Shown: one piece after another, positions 43,062-51,877 of the stretch
Position numbering within the stretch: the first letter of the stretch is position 1
How the letters are laid out: each line of letters starts with the position of its first letter
Source: Paraburkholderia elongata
Lineage (GTDB): Bacteria; Pseudomonadota; Gammaproteobacteria; Burkholderiales; Burkholderiaceae
Length of the DNA stretch: 64,000 nt
Assembly (NCBI RefSeq): GCF_013177735.1
Contig: NZ_WOEZ01000027.1
Span: 50,143 to 114,142 of the forward strand
Reading direction: 5' to 3'
The notes under the pieces: generated by a model
Seen by the model: only the letters and a program-made list of their open reading frames with translations
Told to the model about the DNA's origin: nothing
The model's database searches: none
Translations under genes and position numbers: made by a program

Positions 43062-43856
43062 ATGAATTTACTGGACTATCAGGCGTTGTTGCTGGAGCGC
43101 GACGGCGGCATTCTCACCGTTACCCTCAACCGGCCCGATACGTTGAATGCGTTCGACGAACAGATGGACATCGAGATATCGCGGCTCTTCGCCGATGTCG
43201 CGGAGGATCCCGATACCCGGGTCGTCGTGCTCACTGGAGCAGGTCGAGCATTCAGCGCCGGCGGCAATATCGAGCACATGCAACAGGTGATCGACGATCA
43301 ATCGCAGTTTCTCGCCGGCATGCAGCGCGCGAAGAAAATCATCTTCTCGATGCTCGACTGTCCGAAACCCATCATCGCGAAGATCAATGGTCATGCCGTC
43401 GGACTCGGGGCGACGATCGCGCTCTTCTGCGATTTGAGTTACGCGGCAAACCACGCGAAGATCGGCGATCCCCATGTGAAGATGGGTTTCGTCGCGGGTG
43501 ACGGCGGGGCGGTGATCTGGCCGCAACTGATCGGTTATGCGAAGGCCAAGGAATACCTGCTGACCGGCGATCTGCTCGGCGCGCAAGAAGCAGCCCGCCT
43601 CGGGCTGATCAACTATGCCGTTCCCGCCGACGAGCTCGATGCGGTCGTTGCTGCAATGGCGAAGCGCCTCGCGACGGGCGCGTCACAGGCTATCCAGTGG
43701 ACCAAGACCTCGATCAACATCGGTTTGAAGCAACTGGCGCATTCGATACTGGATGCGTCCATCGCCTATGAGGCGCTATCCAATCAGACCGAGGATCATC
43801 AGGAAGCGGTGAATGCGTTTCGCGAGAAGCGCGATCCGATTTTCAAGGGCCGCTAA
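43062..43856 (+). CDS. Crotonase-superfamily protein lacking both hydratase glutamates
   Basis: 264 residues from ATG 43062; an upstream in-frame GTG exists but has no better site. LNRPDTLNAFDEQMDIE near residue 22, GAGRAFSAGGNIEHM near 58 and a helix AVGLGATIALFCDLSYAAN near 108 show the fold. The Glu144 position is Thr (GATIAL) and the Glu164 position is His (IGDPHVKMG), so it is probably not a standard hydratase. It sits between the amidohydrolase and an SDR and may be an isomerase, dehydratase or hydrolase acting on a cyclic or branched CoA ester. Confidence 0.87.
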   Translation: MNLLDYQALLLERDGGILTVTLNRPDTLNAFDEQMDIEISRLFADVAEDPDTRVVVLTGAGRAFSAGGNIEHMQQVIDDQSQFLAGMQRAKKIIFSMLDCPKPIIAKINGHAVGLGATIALFCDLSYAANHAKIGDPHVKMGFVAGDGGAVIWPQLIGYAKAKEYLLTGDLLGAQEAARLGLINYAVPADELDAVVAAMAKRLATGASQAIQWTKTSINIGLKQLAHSILDASIAYEALSNQTEDHQEAVNAFREKRDPIFKGR

Positions 43857-43924
43857 GCCGCGTCCGTCTGGCTGCGACGTGGGTCATCCTGTCACGCTCA
43901 GCCTTTGAAACAGGAGTGTTTTAC

Positions 43925-44620
43925 ATGCAACGGGTAGTCGCGATTACGGGTGGCTTCGGCACGCTCGGACGGGCGGTCGGCAACGCATTCACCGCCGACG
44001 GCTGGAAGGCTGCATTGCTGGACCGGGCACCGGCGCCTGACGCTCCAACCCCGGAACAGCAGGACGCGCAATTCCGGCTAGGCGGAGTCGATCTGACCGA
44101 TCTGGGCAGCGCGCGAACGGCCATGTCCTCGGTTGCCGGGCGTCTTGGGCCGTTGAATGCGCTGATCAACGTGGCCGGCGGCTTTCGCTGGGAAACCCTG
44201 GCGGATAGCGATCTCGAGACGTGGGATCTGATGTATCAGATGAACGTCCGCACGGCGGCGACAGCTTCCCGGGCGGCGCTGGACCAGTTCGGCGACGGGC
44301 CGGAAGGGGGGCGCATCGTCAATATCGGTGCAGGCGCGGCGCTGCGTGCCGGCGCGGGGATGGGCGCCTATGCGGCCTCGAAGGCGGGCGTGCTGCGTCT
44401 CACGGAAGCGCTTGCCGATGAACTTAAGGATCGCGGCATTACGGTCAATGCGATTCTGCCGGGCATCATCGACACGCCGCAGAATCGCAAGGACATGCCC
44501 GATGCGGATTTTTCGCGCTGGGTGCAGCCTGCTGACATTGCGGCGGTTATTCTCTTCCTCGCTTCTCGTGCCGCCATGGCCGTGACAGGTGCATCGATTC
44601 CGGTCACAGGCCGGCTATAG
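43925..44620 (+). CDS. SDR-family oxidoreductase, short form
   Basis: 231 residues from ATG 43925, GGAG about 8 bases before; an in-frame GTG 9 bases upstream is the alternative. Cofactor motif ITGGFGTLGRAVGNAF, INVAGGFRWETL near residue 82 (NVAGG in place of NNAG), NIGAGAALRAGAGMGAYAAS with Tyr/Lys near 150 in YAASKAG, and PGIIDTPQNRKDMPDADFS. Shorter than the other SDRs of the island. The last gene of the amidohydrolase operon. Confidence 0.88.
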   Translation: MQRVVAITGGFGTLGRAVGNAFTADGWKAALLDRAPAPDAPTPEQQDAQFRLGGVDLTDLGSARTAMSSVAGRLGPLNALINVAGGFRWETLADSDLETWDLMYQMNVRTAATASRAALDQFGDGPEGGRIVNIGAGAALRAGAGMGAYAASKAGVLRLTEALADELKDRGITVNAILPGIIDTPQNRKDMPDADFSRWVQPADIAAVILFLASRAAMAVTGASIPVTGRL

Positions 44621-44754
44621 ATTGGAGCGCAGACGGGACGCTGCCCGTTCGCCCAGTGATGCGTCGTCCGCAGCGGTGTTGCGGTCCGGTGTTCTGAACC
44701 GGCATGGCCCTCCCGGTCCCCTTGGTGCGCCGGATCGAACGAGGGCCGCACACC

Positions 44755-45924
44755 TCAGGTCAGGCGCGTCAGGGAATCCGTGCTAAAGCCGAGGAATGGT
44801 TCACCCAGACGTGCGCGTCGAGCCCAGTGCGCATCGTGCAACAGCGACCGTCCCACCCCGATCAGATCGAACTCGTTGCGCAGGAAACGCTCGAGCAAGG
44901 GCGTGAGGTCGGGCTGTGCCACGGTCTCCGACCCGGCCATCGAGTCATAGAAGCCCTTGTTGATGCCGATGCCGCCGACGGTCATCGACAGCTTGCCCGT
45001 CACCTTCTTTGCCCAGCCTGCGAGATTCATGTCCGAGCCTTCGAACTCTGCGCGATTGAAATACCGCGTGCTCGCCTCGAAGATATCGACGCCGGCCTCG
45101 GCCAGCGGCGCGAGAGTCTGTTCGAGTTCAGCGGATGTGTTCGCAAGACGTGCCTTGAAGTCCTGCTGCTTCCACTGCGAAAAACGGAAGCTGATGGGCA
45201 TGGCGTCACCAATCTCCGCGCGGATCTCGCGAACCACCTCCGCGGCGAATCGGCTCCTGGCAGTGCGATCCTTACCCCAGATGTCGATGCGTTGATTGGT
45301 CTCGCTCCACAGAAACGAATCGATCAGGTAGCCGTGGCCGCCATGAATGGCAATTCCGTCGAATCCGGCTGCCTTTGCGTAGGACGCGCTGCGGCGATAG
45401 GCTGCGATGACATCGGCGATTTCTTCATCAGTCATCGCGCGGGTGGGGGCGCTCACGCGCGCCAAATAGCCGGCGTCCAGCGAGTTCAGACGGCCCGTCG
45501 GGCCCCACAGTCCGGACGGACGCATCGGCGGCGCAGCGGGGACGGGACCGGTATTGGCTTCCTTCATTGGGCCCATGTGCCACAACTGCGGGAAAATCAC
45601 GCCGCCGCTCGCGTGGACCGCATCGGTAACACACCGCCACGCTTCGACCGACTCGGCTCCCGCCAGCATTGGAATTGAGTTCTCTCCCAGACCCGCTTCG
45701 CCGAGTGCGGATGGATGATCGATGCCCACACCTTCAGTGATGATGAGTCCGGTCTCGCCTTCGGCGCGCCGCTGGTAGTACGACGCGACATCCGGCCCTG
45801 GCCTTCCTTCTGGAGAGAAGCCACGCGTCATCGGCGACATAACGATGCGGTTTGCCAGCGTAATGCCGCGAACCGGCAGAGGCGTAAAAAGCGGCGCTGT
45901 GATCACCTTTGTCTCCGTGCGCAT
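44755..45924 (-). CDS. Old-yellow-enzyme-like NADH:flavin oxidoreductase
   Basis: 389 residues from ATG 45924; no strong ribosome site is visible, and an in-frame start 84 bases upstream is possible but overlaps the divergent thioesterase leader. OYE-type FMN barrel: ITLANRIVMSPMTRGFSPEG near residue 20, LIITEGVGIDHPSALGE, FPQLWHMGPMKEANTG near 105, and GFDGIAIHGGHGYLIDSFL near 175, with IGVGRSLLHDAHWARRAR near the end. Such enzymes reduce activated C=C bonds of enones or dienoyl-CoAs. It would fit reduction of an unsaturated ring ketone produced by the KstD-like enzyme. Confidence 0.9.
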   Translation of the reverse strand: MRTETKVITAPLFTPLPVRGITLANRIVMSPMTRGFSPEGRPGPDVASYYQRRAEGETGLIITEGVGIDHPSALGEAGLGENSIPMLAGAESVEAWRCVTDAVHASGGVIFPQLWHMGPMKEANTGPVPAAPPMRPSGLWGPTGRLNSLDAGYLARVSAPTRAMTDEEIADVIAAYRRSASYAKAAGFDGIAIHGGHGYLIDSFLWSETNQRIDIWGKDRTARSRFAAEVVREIRAEIGDAMPISFRFSQWKQQDFKARLANTSAELEQTLAPLAEAGVDIFEASTRYFNRAEFEGSDMNLAGWAKKVTGKLSMTVGGIGINKGFYDSMAGSETVAQPDLTPLLERFLRNEFDLIGVGRSLLHDAHWARRARLGEPFLGFSTDSLTRLT

Positions 45925-46022
45925 AGTTGACTTGTGTGCGAATAATGATACGCTATATTTTTGCCGCGAGAAAGCGTCTCCCCCATGCCCGGGGCGAACG
46001 GCGCGCAAGGAGGACTTCGTTG

Positions 46023-46484
46023 ATGCAAACCCCTATCTCTGCCGTCGCCCAGGGCGTGCCGGATGACGGCGATGTGATTCCCGAGGGCTTCGAATTGATG
46101 CCGGCGTTCGGGCCGTTCCACGAAATGGTTGGCCCGACCTGGTACAGAAAAAGCGAGCGCGGACAGGTGGTTGGGATGAGGGTGCGCGAGCAGCATCGCA
46201 ACCTGGGGCAGATGATGCATGGCGGGGTGGTCTGCATGCTGGCGGACACCGCCATTACGTGGGCAAGCAAGCACTCGCGCAAGCCTGCGCTAAAGGTCTT
46301 GACTACCAGTTTGACGGTCAATTTTCTGGGCAATGCCCAGCCGGGCGACTGGGTCGAGGCCCATGTGGATGTGCTTCGAGCCGGTAAACGTGTGGTGTTT
46401 TCCGATTGTCTGATCTGGGCGAACGGCCAACGTATCGCGCAGGCATCGGCTCAGTTTCAGGTAATGGGCCAGATGGACGCATAG
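46023..46484 (+). CDS. PaaI-like hotdog thioesterase
   Basis: 153 residues from ATG 46023 with AGGAGG nearby; an in-frame start 96 bases upstream is rejected. The hotdog helix motif NLGQMMHGGVVCMLADTAIT near residue 60 is the PaaI/4HBT signature, followed by LTTSLTVNFLGNAQPGDWVE. PaaI-type enzymes hydrolyse stalled aryl- or acyl-CoA esters and so rescue CoA. Divergent from the OYE gene and followed by the convergent tetR-like gene 9 bases later. Confidence 0.9.
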   Translation: MQTPISAVAQGVPDDGDVIPEGFELMPAFGPFHEMVGPTWYRKSERGQVVGMRVREQHRNLGQMMHGGVVCMLADTAITWASKHSRKPALKVLTTSLTVNFLGNAQPGDWVEAHVDVLRAGKRVVFSDCLIWANGQRIAQASAQFQVMGQMDA

Positions 46485-46493
46485 AAGGGGGCG

Positions 46494-47207
46494 CTAAGTT
46501 TGCGGTGTGTCCTGGTGGTCAGGCGCCTTGTACCCCCAGGCCGAGAGCAGCAACTGCTGAATGTGTGTGGCACGCTGCTGGCGTTGCGCAGGCGTGGTCG
46601 GAATGCCCATTAGCACTTCCGAGCTGCCGGCAACGAGCGTCAGCAGGTCGCGGGCGGCCTGCGGCGCGTCGGACACGCTGATCGTTCCGCCTTGGGCGGC
46701 AGAGGCGATGAAGTTCGCTACCGGCTCCAGCATCGCGTTCACGTATTGAAGGAATCCCTTTGCCACATCCGGAAAGCGATGCGATTCCCCGACACTGACA
46801 CGGGTGATTTCGATCGTGTCCGTGGACGCCATATGGTCAGTCAGAGTGCGCAAAAGGACCAGCAGCGTCTTCGAGAAGTCGCGACGCGGCTTCAATAGTT
46901 GTTCGATCCTGCCACGCAGATCCTCCATGCCGTGCCAGATAGCGGCTCGAAACAGGTCTTCCTTGGTGCCGTACTGCCGGTAGACGGTCGTCTTGCTGAT
47001 TCCCGCACGTGCAGCGATCTCTTCGACTCTGGCTCCGCCGAATCCTTCCGCCCGAAAAGCCTGGGTGGCTGCGTTCAGGAGCCTTTCGCGCAATTCGGCG
47101 GCGGCGTCCTGCGTGGGCCGCCCCGCCGCGCGCGGTGCGGCTGCGACTGTCGCAGCGGCGTCAGCGGAAGCGGAGCGCGAAGCTCGAAGTGCCGAGGACT
47201 TGACCAT
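46494..47207 (-). CDS. TetR-family transcriptional regulator
   Basis: 237 residues. After a low-complexity Ala-rich N-terminus, the TetR helix-turn-helix is plain at about residues 58-88: ARVEEIAARAGISKTTVYRQ and YGTKEDLFRAAI. The C-terminal ligand domain is variable, as in the family. TetR proteins often bind short dyads such as those read by KstR or PsrA, which makes this the best candidate for the GAAC-N3-GTTC operator found across the island. No copy of that motif was found before its own gene. It is probably the last gene of the luxC-like operon. Confidence 0.91.
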   Translation of the reverse strand: MVKSSALRASRSASADAAATVAAAPRAAGRPTQDAAAELRERLLNAATQAFRAEGFGGARVEEIAARAGISKTTVYRQYGTKEDLFRAAIWHGMEDLRGRIEQLLKPRRDFSKTLLVLLRTLTDHMASTDTIEITRVSVGESHRFPDVAKGFLQYVNAMLEPVANFIASAAQGGTISVSDAPQAARDLLTLVAGSSEVLMGIPTTPAQRQQRATHIQQLLLSAWGYKAPDHQDTPQT

Positions 47208-47313
47208 GGGCAGAGAGAGAGCAAGGGTAAAGTGGCAGTGTACTCACGTCCCTGTCCATCCGCCAGTAGCACGGACGTGCGCCTATTCGGGCGTGATGCG
47301 GCGCTCATCGGCT

Positions 47314-48678
47314 TCAGACGTCGATCATGCCGCGCACATAAGACTCCATCGTACCCGCGCACGACAGCTTGTCCTCGCCTTCCTCGAGATCCGCATAGCG
47401 GCCGACCTGCCGGACGAGCGGCCCCTCCAGACCATCCGTCGGCTCCTCGGGCGAGAAATCGATTGTCACCTTGTCACCGGTGATGAAGCCGCCCCAGTAC
47501 CCTTCGGCGAGCAGGTCGAAGAACGCGAAGCGGCCTTCGACGATGCCTTTCCCGCTGGCGGGGTTCAGCAGTTTTTCGCCTGCCTTGTCCAGCACGAACG
47601 GCACGATCCACGGACAGATCGCGTAGCCTTGCGCCGCGTCCGACCACGGGCCGGTACCGATCATTTCCGACATGCCGTAGCTATTCTGGACGTTCGCGGG
47701 CTCGATGCCATAGAAGCCGATGATCTGCTCGCGGAAATCGGCGGGTGCCTGGCTGCCTTTCAATCCGCCGCCTGTGGTGATGACCGTCTCGGGATGACAG
47801 ATGCGATCCGCGACGCCACGCCGGCGTGCGTGCTCGACCAGCGTCCAGTGCAGCGACCAGTTGCCTTGCACGAGTACAGGTACGTCACGGTGGGCGAGTA
47901 GTTTGTCCAGAAAGCGGTCGATCATCGCGCCCGTGTGCCGCTGACGCGACACTGCCTGCTCCTGGAAGGCGGCTATTTCACTCGGCTTTGCGCTGCCGTC
48001 CGCAAGCGCGCGACGCATACGGCCCATGGCGATCGTCGCGGAAGCCAGCGCCGGCTCGTCGAACATCAGCGTGCTTTCGCCACCGAGCTGCGTGGCGGCG
48101 CTCAGGACTGGCCCGATATGACGATGGGCTCCGCCTGGCGGCATCATCAGAAACACCGGTCGCTTGCCGAAATCCCGTTTGATCAGCTTGTTGCCATACA
48201 CCCCGAGTTTCACGCACGACGCCGTCACGTGGTCAAGGTCGGCGCGCGTCTGGTTGATGAAGCTGCATTTGCCGGAGGTGCCGCTTGAACTGAACACGTG
48301 GTGCCCGGCGCCGCGCAGGCGATCCATCCATGCGTCGACGTTGTCGACGCCGTCGACATCGACCTCGGTCACCGGTCTGCTCGTCAGCGTTTGCAGCCAC
48401 GTATTCAGATGCTTCCAGCGGCCGTTTTCCACGAACTGCTCGGGATAGCTCTTGTAAATCTGGTGCGCGAAAAGCAGCGGCACCACGTCGGTTTCGTTGC
48501 GGATTTCGTCGATGCCTGTGTCGGCAGCACGACGGCCCAGCAGCTTGATCTGTTCACGGCGTTGAGCGAAACGCTCCTGCATCGCCGTCAGTTGGAGCGC
48601 GCACAAATTGTCGGGATGACGGCGAAACGGATCGCCGTCCTGTTCGAGCAGGTCGTAAAAGAGGTTGAGCGTCGACAT
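47314..48678 (-). CDS. LuxE-like acyl-protein synthetase
   Basis: 454 residues from ATG 48678 with GGAG close before it; a longer in-frame extension is rejected. The adenylation-type loop is HVFSSSGTSGKCSFINQ near residue 128, then QNSYGMSEMIGTGPW near 335 and GKGIVEGRFAFFDLLAEGYW near 383. This is the acyl-protein synthetase family (LuxE) that activates fatty or related acids for reduction to aldehyde. With the LuxC-like reductase two genes upstream it could form an acid-to-aldehyde reductase. Luciferase genes luxA/luxB are absent, so bioluminescence is not implied. Confidence 0.88.
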   Translation of the reverse strand: MSTLNLFYDLLEQDGDPFRRHPDNLCALQLTAMQERFAQRREQIKLLGRRAADTGIDEIRNETDVVPLLFAHQIYKSYPEQFVENGRWKHLNTWLQTLTSRPVTEVDVDGVDNVDAWMDRLRGAGHHVFSSSGTSGKCSFINQTRADLDHVTASCVKLGVYGNKLIKRDFGKRPVFLMMPPGGAHRHIGPVLSAATQLGGESTLMFDEPALASATIAMGRMRRALADGSAKPSEIAAFQEQAVSRQRHTGAMIDRFLDKLLAHRDVPVLVQGNWSLHWTLVEHARRRGVADRICHPETVITTGGGLKGSQAPADFREQIIGFYGIEPANVQNSYGMSEMIGTGPWSDAAQGYAICPWIVPFVLDKAGEKLLNPASGKGIVEGRFAFFDLLAEGYWGGFITGDKVTIDFSPEEPTDGLEGPLVRQVGRYADLEEGEDKLSCAGTMESYVRGMIDV

Positions 48679-48716
48679 GGTGTCTCCAGCGGGACGTGGC
48701 GGTATGCGCCTTGGCG

Positions 48717-49571
48717 CTATTGATCGAAATCCGTGGCACTCGAGACTTCGACCCACGTGTCGAGATTCTCCTGCAAGGACGCAAGTTTGTTGCGCAGGAC
48801 GCTGACGGCATCGGGCCCGAGAGGCAACCTCAGGGGCGGCGCGTCGGCACGGACCGCCTGGATGATCGCTGCTGCGGCCTTGGCCGGATCCCCGGACTGC
48901 GTGCCATGATAGTGGGTCATCTGCTGGCGCACCCTGCCGACGGTTTCCGCGTAGGCGGGTTCAACGGCTTCGCTCCATCGCAGCGAGCGGCCAGCGAAAT
49001 TCGTGCGAAACCCACCGGGTTCAACCAGCGTGACGTGGACGCCGAACGGCTTGAGTTCTTGCGCAAGGGATTCCGAGAGGCCTTCGACCGCGTGCTTGGA
49101 CGCGCAATAAAAACCGCACCCCGCGATGCCGATCAACCCTGCGACCGACGACAGGTTGACGATATGCCCGCAGCCTCGTTGGCGAAAGTGCGGCAGCACA
49201 GCCCGAATGGTGTTGACGGTGCCGAAGAAATTCGTATCGAAAACCTGTCTGGCCTCGGCGTCGGACACTTCTTCGAGCGCGCCGAACAGACCGTAGCCCG
49301 CGTTGTTCACGAGCACGTCAATCTTGCCCGCACGGGAGAGCGCCTGCCCGATCGCATGGGGTACGGCCGCGGCGTCGGTGACGTCGAGCAATACCCCGTG
49401 TGCAAAGCCGCCAGGCGACAGCTGCTCGAAGGCTGAAATCTGCGCGGCGTCGCGCACGGTGCCGACCACGCGGTCGCCCCGTGCGAGCACCGCTTCGGCG
49501 AGGGAACGGCCGAAGCCGGACGACACGCCCGTAATTAGCCAGACCGCGGCGGAAGTCGATATAGCAGTCAT
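48717..49571 (-). CDS. SDR-family oxidoreductase
   Basis: 284 residues from ATG 49571; a start 42 bases upstream would overlap the LuxC-like stop codon. Motifs: WLITGVSSGFGRSLAEAVL near residue 11, DVLVNNAGYGLFGALEE near 84, Ser in NLSSVAGLIG near 136 and Tyr/Lys in FYCASKHAVEGLSESL near 151, then EPGGFRTNFAGRSL. This Tyr-x3-Lys type with VSSGFGR is common in oxidoreductases that act on aldehydes, ketones or polycyclic alcohols. It lies between luxC-like and luxE-like genes and may continue the reduction to an alcohol or the reverse. Confidence 0.89.
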   Translation of the reverse strand: MTAISTSAAVWLITGVSSGFGRSLAEAVLARGDRVVGTVRDAAQISAFEQLSPGGFAHGVLLDVTDAAAVPHAIGQALSRAGKIDVLVNNAGYGLFGALEEVSDAEARQVFDTNFFGTVNTIRAVLPHFRQRGCGHIVNLSSVAGLIGIAGCGFYCASKHAVEGLSESLAQELKPFGVHVTLVEPGGFRTNFAGRSLRWSEAVEPAYAETVGRVRQQMTHYHGTQSGDPAKAAAAIIQAVRADAPPLRLPLGPDAVSVLRNKLASLQENLDTWVEVSSATDFDQ

Positions 49572-49605
49572 CAAAGATCTCTCTCGAGTGACAGCAAAGG
49601 GAATC

Positions 49606-51054
49606 TCAGGCATGCTGGCCCGCTTCTTCGGATATCCACTTCATGAAGCGGTGGATGGGAAACATGCCGTCGTGCGGATAGCCGCCGACGCCGTCCGAAA
49701 TCGACTCGCCGAGCGTCACCATGCGCTGCACGCCGGCACATGCCAGCGCATCGCGCACTTCCGCGACGCGGTGCGGCGGGTAGATGCCGACAGTCTGCGT
49801 CGCCACGGTTGCAAAGCGGGTCGCATCACTTAGGCTCTGCACGGGTACGACGTTGACGGTCTTGCAGATGGGATGGAAGTCGACCCGCTCGTCCGAGCGG
49901 ACCACGAGCCCCTTGCCGTCGTAGCCCCCGAACACGCGATAGAGGGGCTCCATTTCGCGTAATACGTCGACTGCCTCGCGGATGTCGTTCGGCACCACAG
50001 GGCCTTGGCCGTCGCCGTAGCGGAAGTCTTTGCCAAGCGCGGCAGCCAGGTATTCACAATAGCGGTCTGCGTCGTCCTCGTTGCCTTCGACAAACTGATA
50101 GCGGCTCGCATTGCAAGCGTCCTGATTGAACGATTGCACGTCGGCCGCGCCGGCACGTGCGACCTGTTGCAGCAGTTCGTCGGAGGCGAACGCTTCCCGG
50201 CCGATTAGCGAGATGGATATCTTGGGATCGAAAGCGACCAGTTCGAGGCCGGGGCCGGCATAACGCATGGCATGGCGCACGGCGCTTTCGCCACCCCACA
50301 CGACGAGCTTGTCGAAGTATTGCGGGCGATACAGGATCGACTCGACGTTTTCGTCTCCGCCGCGCCAGTAGGCTGCCGAAAACGACTGTGTCAGCGGATG
50401 CGCCGGGTCGATTGCGGCCATCGTGCGCAGGATGGCGGTCGCGGTAAACAGGTCGTTGGACGGCAGCTTCAGCAGATGCACCCCTTTGGTCAGTGCGGCG
50501 CGCATCACCGTCATCGCGGCCACCATGGGCGAATTGCCCGCAAGGATGTGAACGAGGCGGGGCGGAAACGCGCGCAGACGGCTGGGCCGGCCGCGCAATG
50601 TGCGCGGCATCCAGCCATCGATCACGCTGGCATCGCCGAAGCTGACGCGCAACTCATCTTCGATCACGCCGCGCGCGAACAGGTTCGGAATATCGCGGTA
50701 GCAGTTTTCCAGAATCCGGTGGCCGAGCGGGCTCACTTCGATCATTGATTTGAGCGCGTGCTGCATCAGCGGATTGACGTCCAGATGCAGCCGCGGACCG
50801 AGTTCGACAAGGAAATCTGTGACCTGTGCAATCGGCAGATCGAACGCCGGGCCCGGCTGCGTGCGCGGCCAGACGAGATCGTCGAGTTCTACCGCGGGCG
50901 TGCAGAAGCCTTTGCCAAGATCGCGCGACACGTGCGCCACTGCATCGCCTGAAACGGTTCGCCCGCGATAGACGTGCGGCACGGGCAGCGGCGCGGTGGC
51001 GTCGCCTTGACGTGATGACCCGGTTTCCCGTATGGGGGTTTCGACGTGATCCAT
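49606..51054 (-). CDS. LuxC-like acyl-CoA reductase
   Basis: 482 residues, GGAG just before the ATG. Features of LuxC are LLKLPSNDLFTATAILRTMA near residue 190, GGESAVRHAMRYAGPGLELV, and the probable acyl-accepting Cys in QSFNQDACNASRYQF near 310. LuxC reduces acyl groups delivered by LuxE, or acyl-CoA directly, to aldehydes with NADPH. In the order marR, luxC-like, SDR, luxE-like, tetR it is the first enzyme gene of the minus-strand operon. The substrate is probably an acyl intermediate of this pathway rather than tetradecanoate. Confidence 0.88.
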   Translation of the reverse strand: MDHVETPIRETGSSRQGDATAPLPVPHVYRGRTVSGDAVAHVSRDLGKGFCTPAVELDDLVWPRTQPGPAFDLPIAQVTDFLVELGPRLHLDVNPLMQHALKSMIEVSPLGHRILENCYRDIPNLFARGVIEDELRVSFGDASVIDGWMPRTLRGRPSRLRAFPPRLVHILAGNSPMVAAMTVMRAALTKGVHLLKLPSNDLFTATAILRTMAAIDPAHPLTQSFSAAYWRGGDENVESILYRPQYFDKLVVWGGESAVRHAMRYAGPGLELVAFDPKISISLIGREAFASDELLQQVARAGAADVQSFNQDACNASRYQFVEGNEDDADRYCEYLAAALGKDFRYGDGQGPVVPNDIREAVDVLREMEPLYRVFGGYDGKGLVVRSDERVDFHPICKTVNVVPVQSLSDATRFATVATQTVGIYPPHRVAEVRDALACAGVQRMVTLGESISDGVGGYPHDGMFPIHRFMKWISEEAGQHA

Positions 51055-51135
51055 TTTGCACTCCTGTTCGATTCGATTAGGTGCGGTTCCAGCACCGCGA
51101 CGACTGCGCGAAATACGGCGTTGGGTCGGTCGTCG

Positions 51136-51633
51136 TCAGCTCAGGTTGTCGATCATGCGATCCATGAACTGCTTGAGCGTGTTCACTTCGTCACCCGTGA
51201 AGCCACGCAGTTGCCGGTCACGCGTTTCGACAATCAGCGGAAGGGTCTCGCAAGTCACGGCGCGACCCGCGTCGGTCAGCATCAGATAGACGCTGCGTCT
51301 GTCTGACTCATTGCGCACGCGGCGGATATACCCGCGCTTCTCAAGGAAATCGAGCTGACGAGTCATTGCGCTGCTATCGGACAACAGGATGCGGCACAGC
51401 GCGGTGGGTGTTCTGGCCCGGCCGTCAAAGAGCGCTTTCAGTAGCCCCCATTGCAAGGCGGAAAGACCGTTCGCGGCGAGTTTTTTGTCGATGACGCCGC
51501 ACAGCAGCAGGCGAACCTGGTTCATCCGGTACGCGACACTTTCTTCTGATCGGTAAGTGTCCGGTGCGTCCACGCAGGCGGTTTCGACCTCCAGGGGGCG
51601 ATCCTCAAGTTGAAGTTCCGACGGATGATCCAC
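51136..51633 (-). CDS. MarR-family transcriptional regulator
   Basis: 165 residues if read from GTG 51633, which has AGGA five bases before it; a TTG-initiated reading would be 22 residues longer without a site. The winged helix is at about residues 57-110: GLSALQWGLLKALF, SDSSAMTRQLDFLEKRGYIR and the wing RVRNESDRRSVYLMLT. MarR dimers bind palindromes near their own promoter; a perfect 8-bp inverted repeat lies at 51767-51787 in the gap to the divergent PhyH gene. It probably controls both directions. Its ligand may be an acyl-CoA or aromatic acid. Confidence 0.91.
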   Translation of the reverse strand: MDHPSELQLEDRPLEVETACVDAPDTYRSEESVAYRMNQVRLLLCGVIDKKLAANGLSALQWGLLKALFDGRARTPTALCRILLSDSSAMTRQLDFLEKRGYIRRVRNESDRRSVYLMLTDAGRAVTCETLPLIVETRDRQLRGFTGDEVNTLKQFMDRMIDNLS

Positions 51634-51664
51634 TGGATTCCTGCCAAAAAAGTATCTTCGATTG

Positions 51665-51672
51665 AATGCAAC
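51665..51672. promoter_or_regulatory. Second AATGCAAC half-site near marR-like gene
   Basis: AATGCAAC recurs here, followed by TATAT and an imperfect right arm, close to the marR start. A full copy is 100 bases upstream. This suggests a two-site autoregulated arrangement. Confidence 0.4.
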
Positions 51673-51766
51673 TATATGCACGTCATTCAAAAAACACAAC
51701 GCCTTTCATCGTCTGGTTTTCCCCATGTTGTGACGACTGATTTTGTGCGAACTGCGCTTTCCATTT

Positions 51767-51787
51767 AATGCAACTGTTCGTTGCATT
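51767..51787. promoter_or_regulatory. Perfect palindrome AATGCAAC-N5-GTTGCATT, probable MarR operator
   Basis: Eight-base arms (51767-51774 and 51780-51787) around TGTTC. The right arm overlaps a TTGCAT -35 candidate at 51781-51786 that is 17 bases before TAAACT at 51804-51809, a plausible promoter for the PhyH-like gene. Binding would block that promoter. Confidence 0.6.
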
Positions 51788-51877
51788 ACGCCGTGCTGGA
51801 GACTAAACTGGTATGAAGGCCCGTCAGACAGGGGCGTCGACCGTGTGAACAAACACGGCGCACAACAAGGAGACGAA

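Noticed and set aside
47314..51054. Bioluminescence operon
   Set aside because: LuxC- and LuxE-like genes are present, but luxA, luxB and luxD-like genes are absent; a degradative role is more likely.
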